From the NCBI GenBank assembly GCA_017442365.1, contig JAFRZW010000004.1, forward strand, positions 198,519-262,518: 64,000 nucleotides of DNA. Reading direction: 5' to 3'. The notes under the pieces are model-generated. The model did no database searches. It was given only the letters and a program-made list of their open reading frames with translations, and was not told where the DNA came from. The stretch comes from Rikenellaceae bacterium (GTDB lineage: Bacteria; Bacteroidota; Bacteroidia; Bacteroidales; Rikenellaceae). Made by a program: the position numbers and the translations under genes. The first letter of the stretch is position 1; each line of letters opens with the position of its first letter. This document shows, piece by piece, positions 42,494 through 51,490 of the stretch.

Positions 42494-45316
42494 TTAGTTA
42501 TCAATCTTTTCGAATATCTCGCGCAGGAATTGCCCCGTGTAGCTCTCCTCGACCTTCGCCACCTCGCGCGGCGATCCCTCAGCCACCACACGACCACCTG
42601 CCGCACCACCCTCGGGACCTATATCAATCAAATGGTCGGCAACCTTGATTACGTCCAGATTATGCTCGATCACAATCGCCGTATTGCCACGATCGACCAA
42701 CTTCGAAATCACCTCCAAGAGCTGTTTCACGTCCTCAAAATGGAGTCCCGTTGTCGGCTCATCGAGGATATAGAGCGTACGACCCGTATCGCGCTTTGCT
42801 AACTCGGCCGAGAGTTTGATTCGTTGGCTCTCACCGCCCGACAAAGTCGTACAAGGCTGACCGAGAGTCAAATAACCCAGACCAACCTCTTGAATCGCGC
42901 GCAGCTTTGTGGCAATCGACGGTATCGACTCGAAAAACTCGACCGCGCGATTGATCGTCATATTGAGCACATCGTTGATACTCTTGCCTTTATACTTGAC
43001 TTCGAGGGTTTCGCGGTTGTAGCGACGACCACCGCAGACCTTACACGACACATAGACATCGGGCAGGAAATTCATCTCGATCGTCTGCACACCTGCACCG
43101 CGGCACTCCTCGCAACGACCTCCTCGCACATTGAACGAGAATCGACCCGCCTTGAATCCGCGCACCTGAGCGTCGGGTGTCGCCTCGAACAATTTGCGGA
43201 TATCGGCAAACACTCCCGAATAGGTCGCGGGGTTGCTTCGTGGCGAACGACCAATGGGCGACTGATCGACCACAACGAGCTTATCGATATTTTTCACGCC
43301 CTCGATCGACTCATACGGCAGAGGCTGATCGAGCGAACGATACAGCTCACGACTAAGAATCGGGCGCAGAGTTTCATTCACTATCGACGACTTACCGCTA
43401 CCACTCACACCTGTAACGCAGATAAACTTGCCGAGCGGGAAGCTAACCGTTACATTCTTCAAATTGTTACCCGTTGCACCTCGCAGCGTAATCACCTCGC
43501 CATTGCCCTCGCGCAAACGTTCGGGCATCGGAATCGAACGGCGACCCGTCAGATAATCAGCCGTCAGTGAGTCGCTCTGCTCCACCTCGGCAGGCGTTCC
43601 GGCGGCAACGATATGACCACCCTTCATTCCGGCACGCGGACCGACATCGACCACATAGTCCGCCGAGCGAATCATCTCCTCGTCGTGCTCGACTACAATC
43701 ACCGAGTTGCCCGCATCGCGTAACTCTTTGAGCGAGCGAATCAAACGACGATTATCGCGTTGGTGCAGACCGATGCTCGGCTCGTCCAAAATGTAGAGCA
43801 CATTGACCAGCTGCGAACCCACCTGAGTCGCCAATCGAATACGTTGGCTCTCACCACCCGACAGCGAACGCGACGCGCGCGATAGCGACAGATAGCCCAA
43901 TCCGACATCGACCAGAAAGCCCGCACGCGAGCGCATCTCCTTCAATATTTCGTGAGCGATAGCACGCTCTTTATCAGTCAGTTTATCTTCGACCTGCTCG
44001 GCCCACTCGGCAAATTCCGCTATGCTCAGATCGCTCACCTCGGCGATATTCTTGCCTCCCACGCGGAAGTGCAACGATTCACTGCGCAGACGCGAGCCAC
44101 CACAAACGCTACACTTCTGTCGCACCAAGAACTGCTCGCGCCACTTGTTTCCACGACGCGAATCGTCATCGTCCAAGCGGTTGATATACTCGGCAACGCC
44201 CTCCCACGCGATCATCTGGCGCCCGATCGACGCACCACAATCGACAGCCATAGGCTGCGGATCGCCATACAGCACCACATTCATCGCCTCCTCCGAGAGC
44301 GCCGCGATCGGATCGTCCAACGTAAATTCGTAACGACGTCCCAACGTTTCGAGCGTCGCAAAGAGTGTATTTGCGCGCGCCTTGCCCAACGGCTCGATAC
44401 CACCCTCGCGGATCGATCGATTGGGATTAGGCACAATACGTTCGAGATCGAAAACCGCCTCATCACCCAAGCCATTACAATGCGGACAAGCACCCTGAGG
44501 TGAGTTAAACGAGAAGGTATGCGGTGCGGGATCGTTGAACGCCAAGCCCGTCGAAGGGCACATCAAATGGCGGCTATAAAAACGTGAAGCGTCTGTATCA
44601 TAATCATATACAGCCATCGTGCCCTTGCCCTGACGCATTGTCTCTTTGAGGCTCGTAACCAGACGATCGTGCGACGAAGAGCCCACAATCAGTCGATCGA
44701 CAACCAGATCGATATGGTGAATCTTGTAGCGGTCGAGCTTCATACCTGCCGAGATATCGGTAATCTCGCCATCGATTCGAGCATACAGATAACCCTTCTT
44801 CTGGAATTGTTCGAACAGCTCGCGGTAGTGTCCCTTACGTCCGCGGACAACAGGAGCCAACAGCGCAATTTTGCGTCCCGCAAAGCCCTCCTCGATCAAT
44901 TCGACAATGCGTTCGTCGGTGTAATGCACCATCTGCTCGCCCGTTACGGGCGAATAAGCGCGCGAGGCACGAGCATACAACAGACGCAAGAAATCGTTGA
45001 TTTCGGTAACCGTACCCACCGTCGAACGAGGGTTCTTGTTGGTGGTCTTCTGCTCGATCGCCACAACGGGACTCAGACCCGTAATCTTATCGACGTCAGG
45101 ACGTTCCATATTGCCGATGAATTGGCGGGCATAGGTCGAAAGAGTCTCCATATAGCGACGCTGCCCCTCAGCATAGATCGTATCGAAGGCCAACGACGAC
45201 TTGCCCGATCCCGACAATCCCGTAACCACAACCAGCTGATTGCGCGGAATCTCGACATCGACATTCTTCAAATTATGTACGCGGGCACCGAGCACCCGAA
45301 TCTTATCATCTTCCAT
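42494..45316 (-). CDS. uvrA: UvrABC excinuclease subunit A
   Basis: 940 residues from ATG 45316 (EDDKIRVLGARVHNLKNVD); further upstream codons lack conservation. It recognises DNA damage and loads UvrB. Two ABC ATPase modules are present: Walker A GLSGSGKSSL at 33-42 and a second GVSGSGKSSI in the C-terminal half. Each has an ABC signature (LSGGESQRIRLA and LSGGESQRIKLS). Zinc fingers appear as CSVCGG and CEECRG..CKVCGGRR. Length and order are normal. It is preceded 13 bp upstream by the HSDR_N gene and followed by the deacetylase gene. Confidence 0.98.
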   Translation of the reverse strand: MEDDKIRVLGARVHNLKNVDVEIPRNQLVVVTGLSGSGKSSLAFDTIYAEGQRRYMETLSTYARQFIGNMERPDVDKITGLSPVVAIEQKTTNKNPRSTVGTVTEINDFLRLLYARASRAYSPVTGEQMVHYTDERIVELIEEGFAGRKIALLAPVVRGRKGHYRELFEQFQKKGYLYARIDGEITDISAGMKLDRYKIHHIDLVVDRLIVGSSSHDRLVTSLKETMRQGKGTMAVYDYDTDASRFYSRHLMCPSTGLAFNDPAPHTFSFNSPQGACPHCNGLGDEAVFDLERIVPNPNRSIREGGIEPLGKARANTLFATLETLGRRYEFTLDDPIAALSEEAMNVVLYGDPQPMAVDCGASIGRQMIAWEGVAEYINRLDDDDSRRGNKWREQFLVRQKCSVCGGSRLRSESLHFRVGGKNIAEVSDLSIAEFAEWAEQVEDKLTDKERAIAHEILKEMRSRAGFLVDVGLGYLSLSRASRSLSGGESQRIRLATQVGSQLVNVLYILDEPSIGLHQRDNRRLIRSLKELRDAGNSVIVVEHDEEMIRSADYVVDVGPRAGMKGGHIVAAGTPAEVEQSDSLTADYLTGRRSIPMPERLREGNGEVITLRGATGNNLKNVTVSFPLGKFICVTGVSGSGKSSIVNETLRPILSRELYRSLDQPLPYESIEGVKNIDKLVVVDQSPIGRSPRSNPATYSGVFADIRKLFEATPDAQVRGFKAGRFSFNVRGGRCEECRGAGVQTIEMNFLPDVYVSCKVCGGRRYNRETLEVKYKGKSINDVLNMTINRAVEFFESIPSIATKLRAIQEVGLGYLTLGQPCTTLSGGESQRIKLSAELAKRDTGRTLYILDEPTTGLHFEDVKQLLEVISKLVDRGNTAIVIEHNLDVIKVADHLIDIGPEGGAAGGRVVAEGSPREVAKVEESYTGQFLREIFEKIDN

Positions 45317-45329
45317 CTTCGTTCGTTTT

Positions 45330-45782
45330 TTACTTGGCACGCAGGTTGGGCAGGCGTCTAAGTGGGCGATAGCCATCGGGTGTACGCTCCCAACCTTGCA
45401 ACTTCACACCATTGGTCAGTATCACATAACGTGCCCCAACAACCGCATTGTAGCGCATCGCCTGATTACGCACCGAGGAGTCGAGTTCGACCGTCGGTTC
45501 CTTACATTCGGCCAGCAACAAAGGTTGTCCCTGCACATCGCAAACCACCACATCGGCACGTTGCGGCTGGCCATTGACACAGACCGCATACTCCTGACAG
45601 ACAGAGTGTAACGGCACTCCGCACTCTCGCGTCAGATAAGCTATCAGATGTCGACGCACCCACTCCTCGGGCGTCAGAACCAGCCACCGCCCTCGCAACT
45701 CGTCCCACACCATAGTCTGCCCCTCGCGTTCGGTCCGACGCGGGTAACACGGTGGAAAAATGAGTTTATGCGACTCGTTCAT
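45330..45782 (-). CDS. HSDR_N (PD-(D/E)XK nuclease-like) domain protein
   Basis: 150 residues. It matches the small HSDR_N_2-type proteins of Bacteroidota, which resemble the N-terminal nuclease domain of type I restriction subunits. The core RADVVVCDVQGQPLLLAECKEP shows D-x(n)-E-x-K with Asp, Glu and Lys at the expected spacing, so metal-dependent cleavage is possible. Full restriction subunits are absent. A YVILTNGVKLQGWE block is also conserved. First gene of the uvrA transcript, so a role in DNA repair or quality control is inferred, not shown. Confidence 0.87.
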   Translation of the reverse strand: MNESHKLIFPPCYPRRTEREGQTMVWDELRGRWLVLTPEEWVRRHLIAYLTRECGVPLHSVCQEYAVCVNGQPQRADVVVCDVQGQPLLLAECKEPTVELDSSVRNQAMRYNAVVGARYVILTNGVKLQGWERTPDGYRPLRRLPNLRAK

Positions 45783-45825
45783 TGCGCTGTTTCAAAAAAA
45801 TTACGTACCTTTACCAACTGAATGG

Positions 45826-45833
45826 CAAAGTTA
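45826..45833 (-). promoter_or_regulatory. Promoter box for the HSDR_N-uvrA unit
   Basis: The minus strand reads TAACTTTG, 43 bp before the start codon at 45782. Confidence 0.5.
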
Positions 45834-45851
45834 ATCAATTAGTGCGAAAAA

Positions 45852-47636
45852 ATGAAGATCCGCAGATATATTTCGTTGCTGCTCCTTGCAGCTTTTTCGA
45901 CCGCCACCGCACAAGAGTGGCAAAATCCGACCATCACAGCCGTAGGCAAAGAGCCTGCACGCTGCCCCATCATCAGCTACGCCTCGCGCAATGAGGCCCT
46001 GCTCGGTGGTTTGGATCGCTCGCGTTACTTCCAGCCAATGCCCTCGAATGGCGAGTGGCAGACCTCAACCCTCGGTGATGAAAAACTCTATTCGACCCAC
46101 TTCGCAATGCCCTTTGCGTGGATCGACCGTGAGGTATTCCTGCACGTCGAGGGTGTCGGTGCGTCGTATGCCGTGGAGCTGAATGGCGAGCAGGTGGCAT
46201 ATAGCCAAGATGGTCGCACGCCTGCCGAGTTCGACATTACGAAATATTGCAAAGAGGGTCGTAACTCGTTCACTATTCGAGTTTTGGGCGAAGCAGCAGC
46301 CGACGCTATCAAGCACGCCGATCAACCCTCGGGAGCACCCTACGTCTATGTTGTTGCGCAGCCACGTGTGCGTGTGCGCGACATCGTAGTCGATACCCGT
46401 GCCGACCACGACAATGGTCTGTTTGCGATGGGCGTCATTCTCAAAAGCCATCTGCTCAACCCGAAAGATTACCGAATCCACTACGAGTTGCTCGACCCCG
46501 CAGGTAAGGTCGTCAGCTACGGACACCGCGACCTCAAACTCGATATGCAACGCGAGGATACCGTCCGTTTCCTGGATAACATCTCGAACGTGATGGCGTG
46601 GAGCCACGAAGCACCATACCTCTATACTGCCGTGATCAAGACTCAATACGAGGGTCGTTTTGGCGAGTATCTGGTGCTGCCCATTGGTTTCCGCTCGCTC
46701 AATTTCAATGAGGGCAAGATGAGCGTCAATGAGGTTCCCGTCGAATTGCACGCTGCCGAGTTCGCAATGACCTCGGACATCGCAACCACTACCGAGCAGT
46801 TGCGCGCACTCCGCAAGCAGGGCTACAACGCACTGAAAATCAAGGGTGGCCCGCAGTTAGATGCGCTCTATGAGTTGTGCGATCGTTTGGGTTTCTACGT
46901 TATAAATCAGGCCGATGTCAATACTTCGCGCCACAGCGCATCGCGTCGTGTGGGTGGTAACCCGTCGAACGATCCCACGTGGGAGGCAGCTTATGTCGAT
47001 CGTGCCGTTGGTATGTATCACGCCTCGAAGAACCACCCCTCGGTGGTGGCATTCTCGATTGCCGAGCAGTCGTCGAATGGCTACTGTCTGTATGAGAGCT
47101 ATTTGGCGATGAAACGTTTGGAGCAGGTGCGCCCTGTGCTCTACCCATCGGCTGCCGGTGAGTGGAATAGCGACCGACTGGATTATGCGACTACGCCCGC
47201 CCCTGCTCTTGCACAGTTGAGCGTTACGGTGCGTCAGTTGGATAAGACCGACTTTTTGATCTCGAATGGCAGCGAGTTGGCTCCCATTGATGGCGTGGCT
47301 TGCTATGCTGTTCGTGTTGGTCGTTCGGTAGTTGCCGAGGGCGAGGTGAAGATGATGTTGGCAGCAGGATCGTCGCGCACACTGACCGTGCCCATTGACA
47401 AGGTCAAAGATGGCAAAGCATATACTATTGAGGTACGTGTTGAGCAGCCCGATCCGCAATATATCTACGTTCATCACGTCGAGGACACCACCCCTCAACC
47501 CGAACAGACCCGCGTGGGCAAGGTGATCACCACCGTGCGTGAGTTCTTCCGCTACACGCCCGAGGCTGAGGCTGCTCCGCGCAAGGTGCTCGCCACTGCT
47601 ACATTTGATGGCGCAAAACCGAAAGCGAAGAAATAG
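45852..47636 (+). CDS. GH2-like exported protein, probably catalytically inactive
   Basis: 594 residues with signal peptide (RRYISLLLLAAFSTATAQ). Early regions match the sugar-binding jelly-roll and immunoglobulin-like domains of GH2 beta-galactosidases, then a truncated TIM barrel. The barrel motif usually ending in Gly-Asn-Glu reads HPSVVAFSIAEQSSNG, so the catalytic acid/base Glu (at residue 406) is Gln. The nucleophile region of GH2 is missing because the barrel passes into beta-rich sequence by about residue 450. It is thus likely a pseudoenzyme used for carbohydrate binding. It is monocistronic and divergent to the uvrA unit. Confidence 0.75.
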   Translation: MKIRRYISLLLLAAFSTATAQEWQNPTITAVGKEPARCPIISYASRNEALLGGLDRSRYFQPMPSNGEWQTSTLGDEKLYSTHFAMPFAWIDREVFLHVEGVGASYAVELNGEQVAYSQDGRTPAEFDITKYCKEGRNSFTIRVLGEAAADAIKHADQPSGAPYVYVVAQPRVRVRDIVVDTRADHDNGLFAMGVILKSHLLNPKDYRIHYELLDPAGKVVSYGHRDLKLDMQREDTVRFLDNISNVMAWSHEAPYLYTAVIKTQYEGRFGEYLVLPIGFRSLNFNEGKMSVNEVPVELHAAEFAMTSDIATTTEQLRALRKQGYNALKIKGGPQLDALYELCDRLGFYVINQADVNTSRHSASRRVGGNPSNDPTWEAAYVDRAVGMYHASKNHPSVVAFSIAEQSSNGYCLYESYLAMKRLEQVRPVLYPSAAGEWNSDRLDYATTPAPALAQLSVTVRQLDKTDFLISNGSELAPIDGVACYAVRVGRSVVAEGEVKMMLAAGSSRTLTVPIDKVKDGKAYTIEVRVEQPDPQYIYVHHVEDTTPQPEQTRVGKVITTVREFFRYTPEAEAAPRKVLATATFDGAKPKAKK

Positions 47637-47661
47637 TATTCCTAATATATATTAAATCAAC

Positions 47662-47699
47662 CGCGCGACTTCCCGATTTTGAGAGGTCGCGCGTTACTT
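47662..47699. terminator. Convergent terminator
   Basis: CGCGCGAC at 47662-47669 pairs with GTCGCGCG at 47686-47693. It lies between the GH2-like gene and the thioesterase gene on the other strand. Confidence 0.6.
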
Positions 47700-47716
47700 T
47701 TGCGATATTTTTGCCC

Positions 47717-48193
47717 TTACTCCTCCAACTCAAAGTTGCGGAAATGGAACTCGTCGCGCGATTTCTGTTCCGAAAAACAGTAGTAGGTAATATCGGCCGT
47801 CGAGCAGACCTCACCACCACACGAGAGCGTCGCCTCCATCATCACAAAACTACGCTTGCGATCGACAATATGCGCACGCACCTCAACCTGCACATCATCA
47901 CCCGTCGGAACAGGCTTGCGATACTTCATATTGAGCGCCGTCGTCATTGCCGAAGTCTGGATCTTACGCGAGATGACCCAGCCACCAACCTCGTCCATCA
48001 GCGTCGCCTGAATACCGCCGTGCAGCGTCTGAACCCAACCCTGATACTCCGTGCGCGGTGTCCAATAGCAAACCACATCGTCGCCGTCCTCGTAAAATTC
48101 CATCTTCAATCCGTAGGGATTGTGGGGCGCACAAGCAAAGCAATTGTAGCCCTCGGCCTCCAAGCCAATATAGGGATTGCGAATTTTCTTCAT
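47717..48193 (-). CDS. PaaI-type hotdog thioesterase
   Basis: 158 residues from ATG 48193 (KKIRNPYIGLEAEGYNCFACAPHNP). The hotdog fold is marked by QTLHGGIQATLMDEVGGWVI, which includes the H-G-G and catalytic-type Asp of this superfamily, and TTALNMKYRKPVPTGDDVQVE. The CFACAPHNPYGLKMEF opening is common in a Bacteroidota subgroup. It probably hydrolyses an acyl-CoA thioester in the cytoplasm; the substrate is unknown. An upstream extension in frame lacks conservation. A TAATTTTG box for it lies at 48225-48218. Confidence 0.88.
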   Translation of the reverse strand: MKKIRNPYIGLEAEGYNCFACAPHNPYGLKMEFYEDGDDVVCYWTPRTEYQGWVQTLHGGIQATLMDEVGGWVISRKIQTSAMTTALNMKYRKPVPTGDDVQVEVRAHIVDRKRSFVMMEATLSCGGEVCSTADITYYCFSEQKSRDEFHFRNFELEE

Positions 48194-48217
48194 CGTTTTA
48201 GTCTGTTTTGTTTGGCG

Positions 48218-48225
48218 CAAAATTA
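48218..48225 (-). promoter_or_regulatory. Promoter box of the thioesterase gene
   Basis: The minus strand reads TAATTTTG, 25 bp before the start codon. Confidence 0.45.
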
Positions 48226-48397
48226 CCATTTTTTCGCGTAAAACATAGCTCTGGTCGCGTTTTTTAGACATACGGCACACTCCGAAGGCAAAAAAATCGC
48301 AATACGCTTTTCGCGCACAACCCTTTGTCGAATAGCGAGTTATGGCGTTTGAAGCCCACTACGAGCAAAAAAATGGTCAAAAAAAATTGGCAAAAAG

Positions 48398-48428
48398 TTT
48401 GCAGATAAGAAAATTTGCCTTACCTTTG
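48398..48428 (+). promoter_or_regulatory. tRNA-Lys promoter
   Basis: TTTG at 48398-48401, 19 bp spacer, TACCTTTG at 48421-48428. The sequence around the box, CTTACCTTTGCACnCGCAAT, is shared with the tRNA-Phe promoter at 63795-63825. Confidence 0.75.
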
Positions 48429-48454
48429 CACTCGCAATCAGTTAATGATTGAAT

Positions 48455-48527
48455 GCCTCTTTAGCTCAGTTGGTAGAGCACGACACTCTTAATGTTGGGG
48501 TCCAGGGTTCGAGCCCCTGAGGGGGTA
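48455..48527 (+). tRNA. tRNA-Lys (anticodon CTT)
   Basis: 73 nt fold into a full cloverleaf: acceptor GCCTCTT / AGGGGGT (three G-U pairs), D arm GCTC-AGTTGGTA-GAGC, anticodon stem CGACA / TGTTG with loop CTCTTAA (anticodon CTT), T arm CAGGG-TTCGAGC-CCCTG, discriminator A. CCA is not encoded. Charges lysine at AAG codons. It is alone, with a promoter upstream and a terminator downstream. Confidence 0.96.
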
Positions 48528-48531
48528 CAGA

Positions 48532-48561
48532 AGCGAGAATCGAAAGGTTCTCGCTTTTTTT
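48532..48561 (+). terminator. tRNA-Lys terminator
   Basis: AGCGAGAA at 48532-48539 pairs with TTCTCGCT at 48548-48555, running into a T tract to 48561. The remaining gap to lon holds only the lon promoter and an AT-rich stretch. Confidence 0.8.
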
Positions 48562-48661
48562 GTTGGTATTAGCGAAGTCGTCCTAAGAGAAAAATAGCTC
48601 GAATCACAACCATTCTGATTTATTTTACCTATATAAAAAATAAATAATCGTAGTTTTTCGT

Positions 48662-48669
48662 TATCTTTG
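48662..48669 (+). promoter_or_regulatory. lon promoter, -7 box
   Basis: TATCTTTG lies 84 bp upstream of the lon ATG, leaving a leader of about 80 nt; the upstream half is not clear. Confidence 0.55.
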
Positions 48670-48753
48670 CGGCGAGCAATTGTAGCCTCTGGCGAACAAG
48701 CCCTCTACAAAACGGCTCGCAAATTGCTTAATATACATTACAAACGACTGATT

Positions 48754-51177
48754 ATGAGTAAAAAAAATAGCGTATTAGAAATCGAAGATCTGGCGGGCAT
48801 CAACCTCGCGGACGGGCAAGCTCAGGTCATTCCGATCATCACGGGCGACGACGCTCCTACGGAGCAGAGTTCGATTCCCGATGTGTTGCCCATTCTGACG
48901 TTGCGCAGTTCGGTACTATTCCCCGGTGCGATAACCCCGATTACGGTTGGTCGCGAGAAGAGCATCAAACTCGTGCGCGAAGTGAACGCACAGGGCGGTA
49001 TGCTCGGTGCAGTTTTGCAGCGCGAAACCGAGATCGAAACCCCCACCCCGAACGACATGTACAAGGTGGGTACGGCAGCACGAATCCTCAAAATTCTCGA
49101 AATGCCCAATCAGACTCTGACCGTAATTCTGAACGGTTTGGAGAAGATCGAAGTTGGTGAGTATCAGCAGACCGAGCCATATTTCCGCGCTACGGTAACT
49201 CCCATTCGTGATTCGGCTCCCGACGATTCGAATGTCGAGTTCAATGCCTTGGTCGAGTCGATCCGCGACGTGGCTCTGCACATTATCGACATCTCGCCCA
49301 TAATGCCAAAAGAGGCCGCATTTGCGATCAAGAATATCGATTCGAGCCGTGGTATCATCAACTTCATCTGCTCGAATATCGAGATGAGCGACGCCGATCG
49401 TCAGCACCTGCTCGAAGCACCCGGTTTGCTGGCTCGTGCGCGCCGTCTGTTGGAGATTCTGGTGCGCGAGCAGCAGTTGATTGAGCTCAAAAACGAGATT
49501 CAATCGAAGGTTAAGCAGGATATGGATCGCCAGCAGCGCGACTACTACCTGCAACAGCAGATGCGCACGATTCAGGACGAGTTGGGCGAGGGCGAAGATG
49601 CCGAGATTGCTCAGATGCGCGAGCAGGCCGAGAAGAAGAATTGGAGCAAGGAGGTTGGCGAGTTGTTCGAGAAGGAGCTTGCGAAGTTGGAGCGACTGAA
49701 TCCCGCTGTTGCCGAGTACTCGGTGCAGATGACCTACTTGCAACTTATGCTCGAACTGCCGTGGAACGAAATGACCGAGGATAACCTCGATTTGGAGTGC
49801 GCACGCAAGCAGCTCGACGACGATCACTACGGTTTGGAGGAGGTCAAGGATCGCATTTTGGAGCACTTGGCTGTCATCAAGTTGAAGGGCGATTTGAAGT
49901 CGCCGATCATCTGTCTGTATGGCCCTCCGGGAGTGGGTAAGACCTCGCTCGGCAAGTCGGTTGCGGCAGCTTTGCAGCGTAAATTCGGTCGAATTTCGCT
50001 TGGCGGCCTGCACGACGAGGCCGAAATTCGCGGCCACCGACGCACATATATCGGCGCGATGCCGGGTCGTATCATTCAGACTATCAAGCGTTGTGGCTCG
50101 TCGAACCCCGTCATCATTCTCGACGAGGTGGATAAGGTTACCGTAAGCAACCACGGCGACCCGTCGAGTGCGCTGTTGGAGGTGCTCGATCCCGAACAGA
50201 ACACCACGTTCCACGACAACTACCTCGATACGGAGTACGACCTGTCGAAGGTGATGTTTATCGCAACTGCCAACAACGTGCAGAAGATTGCACCCGCCCT
50301 GCGCGACCGTATGGAGATGATCAATATTGCAGGCTATCTGCTCGAAGATAAGATCCACATCGCTCTGAATCACCTCGTTCCGAAGGAGTGTGAGGCTCAC
50401 GGTTTGAAGCGCGAGGATATGGTCTTCACGGCAGCAGTGATCGAGAAGATCGTGGCGGAATATACGCGCGAGATGGGTGTTCGTTCGCTCGACAAGCACA
50501 TCGCAAAGATTGCCCGCTATCGTGCTAAGCAGATCGGTTTCGGCGAGCAGTTCGAGGCTGAGATTTCGGTTGCCGATGTCGAGAAGATTCTCGGTATGCC
50601 CAAATTCCGTCAGGATCAGTACGAGATTGGCGGTATGGTCGGTATCGTTACAGGTTTGGCGTGGACCGAGGTGGGTGGCGACATTCTCTACGTCGAGTCG
50701 ATCCTCACCCCCGGCAAGGGCAAACTCAACCTTACGGGCAACTTGGGCGACGTGATGAAGGAGTCGGCCACGATCGCTCACGAATGGGTGATGGCTCACT
50801 TCGAGGAGCTGGGTATCGACCGCGAGAAGTTCGAGAAATTCGACCTCAATATTCACGTTCCCGAGGGCGCAATTCCCAAGGACGGTCCGAGTGCGGGTAT
50901 CACGATGGTAACCTCGATCGTTTCGACCTACACGGGTCGCAAGGTGAACGAGCGTATCGCAATGACGGGCGAGACTACGCTGCGTGGTCGCGTAATGCCC
51001 GTAGGTGGTATCAAAGAGAAGATTCTCGCTGCTAAGCGTGCGGGTATCAATACGTTGATTCTCTGCGAGGACAACCGCAAGGACGTTGCCGAAATCAAGG
51101 CCGAGTATATCGACGGACTGACTTTCCACTACGTTCGCACCAACGAAGAGGTGCTGGCGCTGGCGTTGGAAAAGTAA
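48754..51177 (+). CDS. lon: ATP-dependent Lon protease
   Basis: 807 residues from ATG 48754 (SKKNSVLEIEDLAG); upstream in-frame codons fall in the leader. Order is LON substrate-binding domain (LPILTLRSSVLFPGAITP), coiled-coil region, AAA+ module with Walker A GPPGVGKTS from residue 390 and VIILDEVDKV as Walker B, and the C-terminal serine-lysine protease. Catalytic Ser713 lies in DGPSAGITM and Lys756 in GGIKEKILAAK; their 43-residue spacing equals that of E. coli Lon (S679, K722). It degrades damaged and regulatory proteins in the cytoplasm. Single gene. Confidence 0.98.
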   Translation: MSKKNSVLEIEDLAGINLADGQAQVIPIITGDDAPTEQSSIPDVLPILTLRSSVLFPGAITPITVGREKSIKLVREVNAQGGMLGAVLQRETEIETPTPNDMYKVGTAARILKILEMPNQTLTVILNGLEKIEVGEYQQTEPYFRATVTPIRDSAPDDSNVEFNALVESIRDVALHIIDISPIMPKEAAFAIKNIDSSRGIINFICSNIEMSDADRQHLLEAPGLLARARRLLEILVREQQLIELKNEIQSKVKQDMDRQQRDYYLQQQMRTIQDELGEGEDAEIAQMREQAEKKNWSKEVGELFEKELAKLERLNPAVAEYSVQMTYLQLMLELPWNEMTEDNLDLECARKQLDDDHYGLEEVKDRILEHLAVIKLKGDLKSPIICLYGPPGVGKTSLGKSVAAALQRKFGRISLGGLHDEAEIRGHRRTYIGAMPGRIIQTIKRCGSSNPVIILDEVDKVTVSNHGDPSSALLEVLDPEQNTTFHDNYLDTEYDLSKVMFIATANNVQKIAPALRDRMEMINIAGYLLEDKIHIALNHLVPKECEAHGLKREDMVFTAAVIEKIVAEYTREMGVRSLDKHIAKIARYRAKQIGFGEQFEAEISVADVEKILGMPKFRQDQYEIGGMVGIVTGLAWTEVGGDILYVESILTPGKGKLNLTGNLGDVMKESATIAHEWVMAHFEELGIDREKFEKFDLNIHVPEGAIPKDGPSAGITMVTSIVSTYTGRKVNERIAMTGETTLRGRVMPVGGIKEKILAAKRAGINTLILCEDNRKDVAEIKAEYIDGLTFHYVRTNEEVLALALEK

Positions 51178-51199
51178 GAGGCGATTGCCTGAGGCAAAT

Positions 51200-51235
51200 T
51201 CCGAATTCAAAATTCAAGATTCAAAATTCAAGATT
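51200..51235. repeat. ATTCAAAATTCAAG tandem repeat
   Basis: Two and a half units of a 14-nt repeat follow lon. A reverse-oriented stretch of the same unit lies at 51406-51437, so the two bracket the terminator and copy E. Confidence 0.6.
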
Positions 51236-51268
51236 AGACCGTGCTCCGACGAGGGGTGCGGTCTTTTG
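51236..51268 (+). terminator. lon terminator
   Basis: AGACCG at 51236-51241 pairs with CGGTCT at 51259-51264, with further inner pairing, followed by TTTGTTTG. Confidence 0.65.
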
Positions 51269-51283
51269 TTTGTTGCAATTAAA

Positions 51284-51405
51284 CGCACCTTCGTGGGCTG
51301 GGGCGGTCCCCAACAAAAGATAGATGCTCGCAAATTTGTTTGCGTTTTTTTGCTAAGCATTAAGTTATGCAAAACCAAAATAGCAAAACCCGCCCATATG
51401 GCGGG
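51284..51405. repeat. Expanded structured repeat, copy E (3' truncated)
   Basis: It begins with the left outer arm at 51286-51299 (as copy D, one base changed) and keeps the internal core up to the CCCGCCCATATGGCGGG palindrome. It has no right outer arm or trailing hairpin: TTGAAT repeats follow directly. The core, from ACAAAAG to GGCGGG, is nearly identical to copy D more than 15 kb away. Confidence 0.75.
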
Positions 51406-51437
51406 AATTTTGAATTTTGAATCTTGAATTTTGAATA
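51406..51437. repeat. TTGAATTTTGAATC tandem repeat
   Basis: Reverse-oriented counterpart of the repeat at 51200-51235, ending at the terminator of the DUF362 gene. Confidence 0.55.
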
Positions 51438-51466
51438 AAAAAAGTCGCACCCCGAAAGGCGCGACC
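51437..51466 (-). terminator. DUF362 gene terminator
   Basis: GTCGC-CC pairs with GG-GCGAC between 51444 and 51465; read on the minus strand it runs into seven T. Confidence 0.7.
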
Positions 51467-51490
51467 TATAACTGCGAGTAGGGCAATGGG

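Noticed and set aside
48916..51210. Minus-strand reading frame of 764 codons opposite lon
   Set aside because: Antisense to catalytic motifs of Lon; long shadow frames come from this genome's codon bias.
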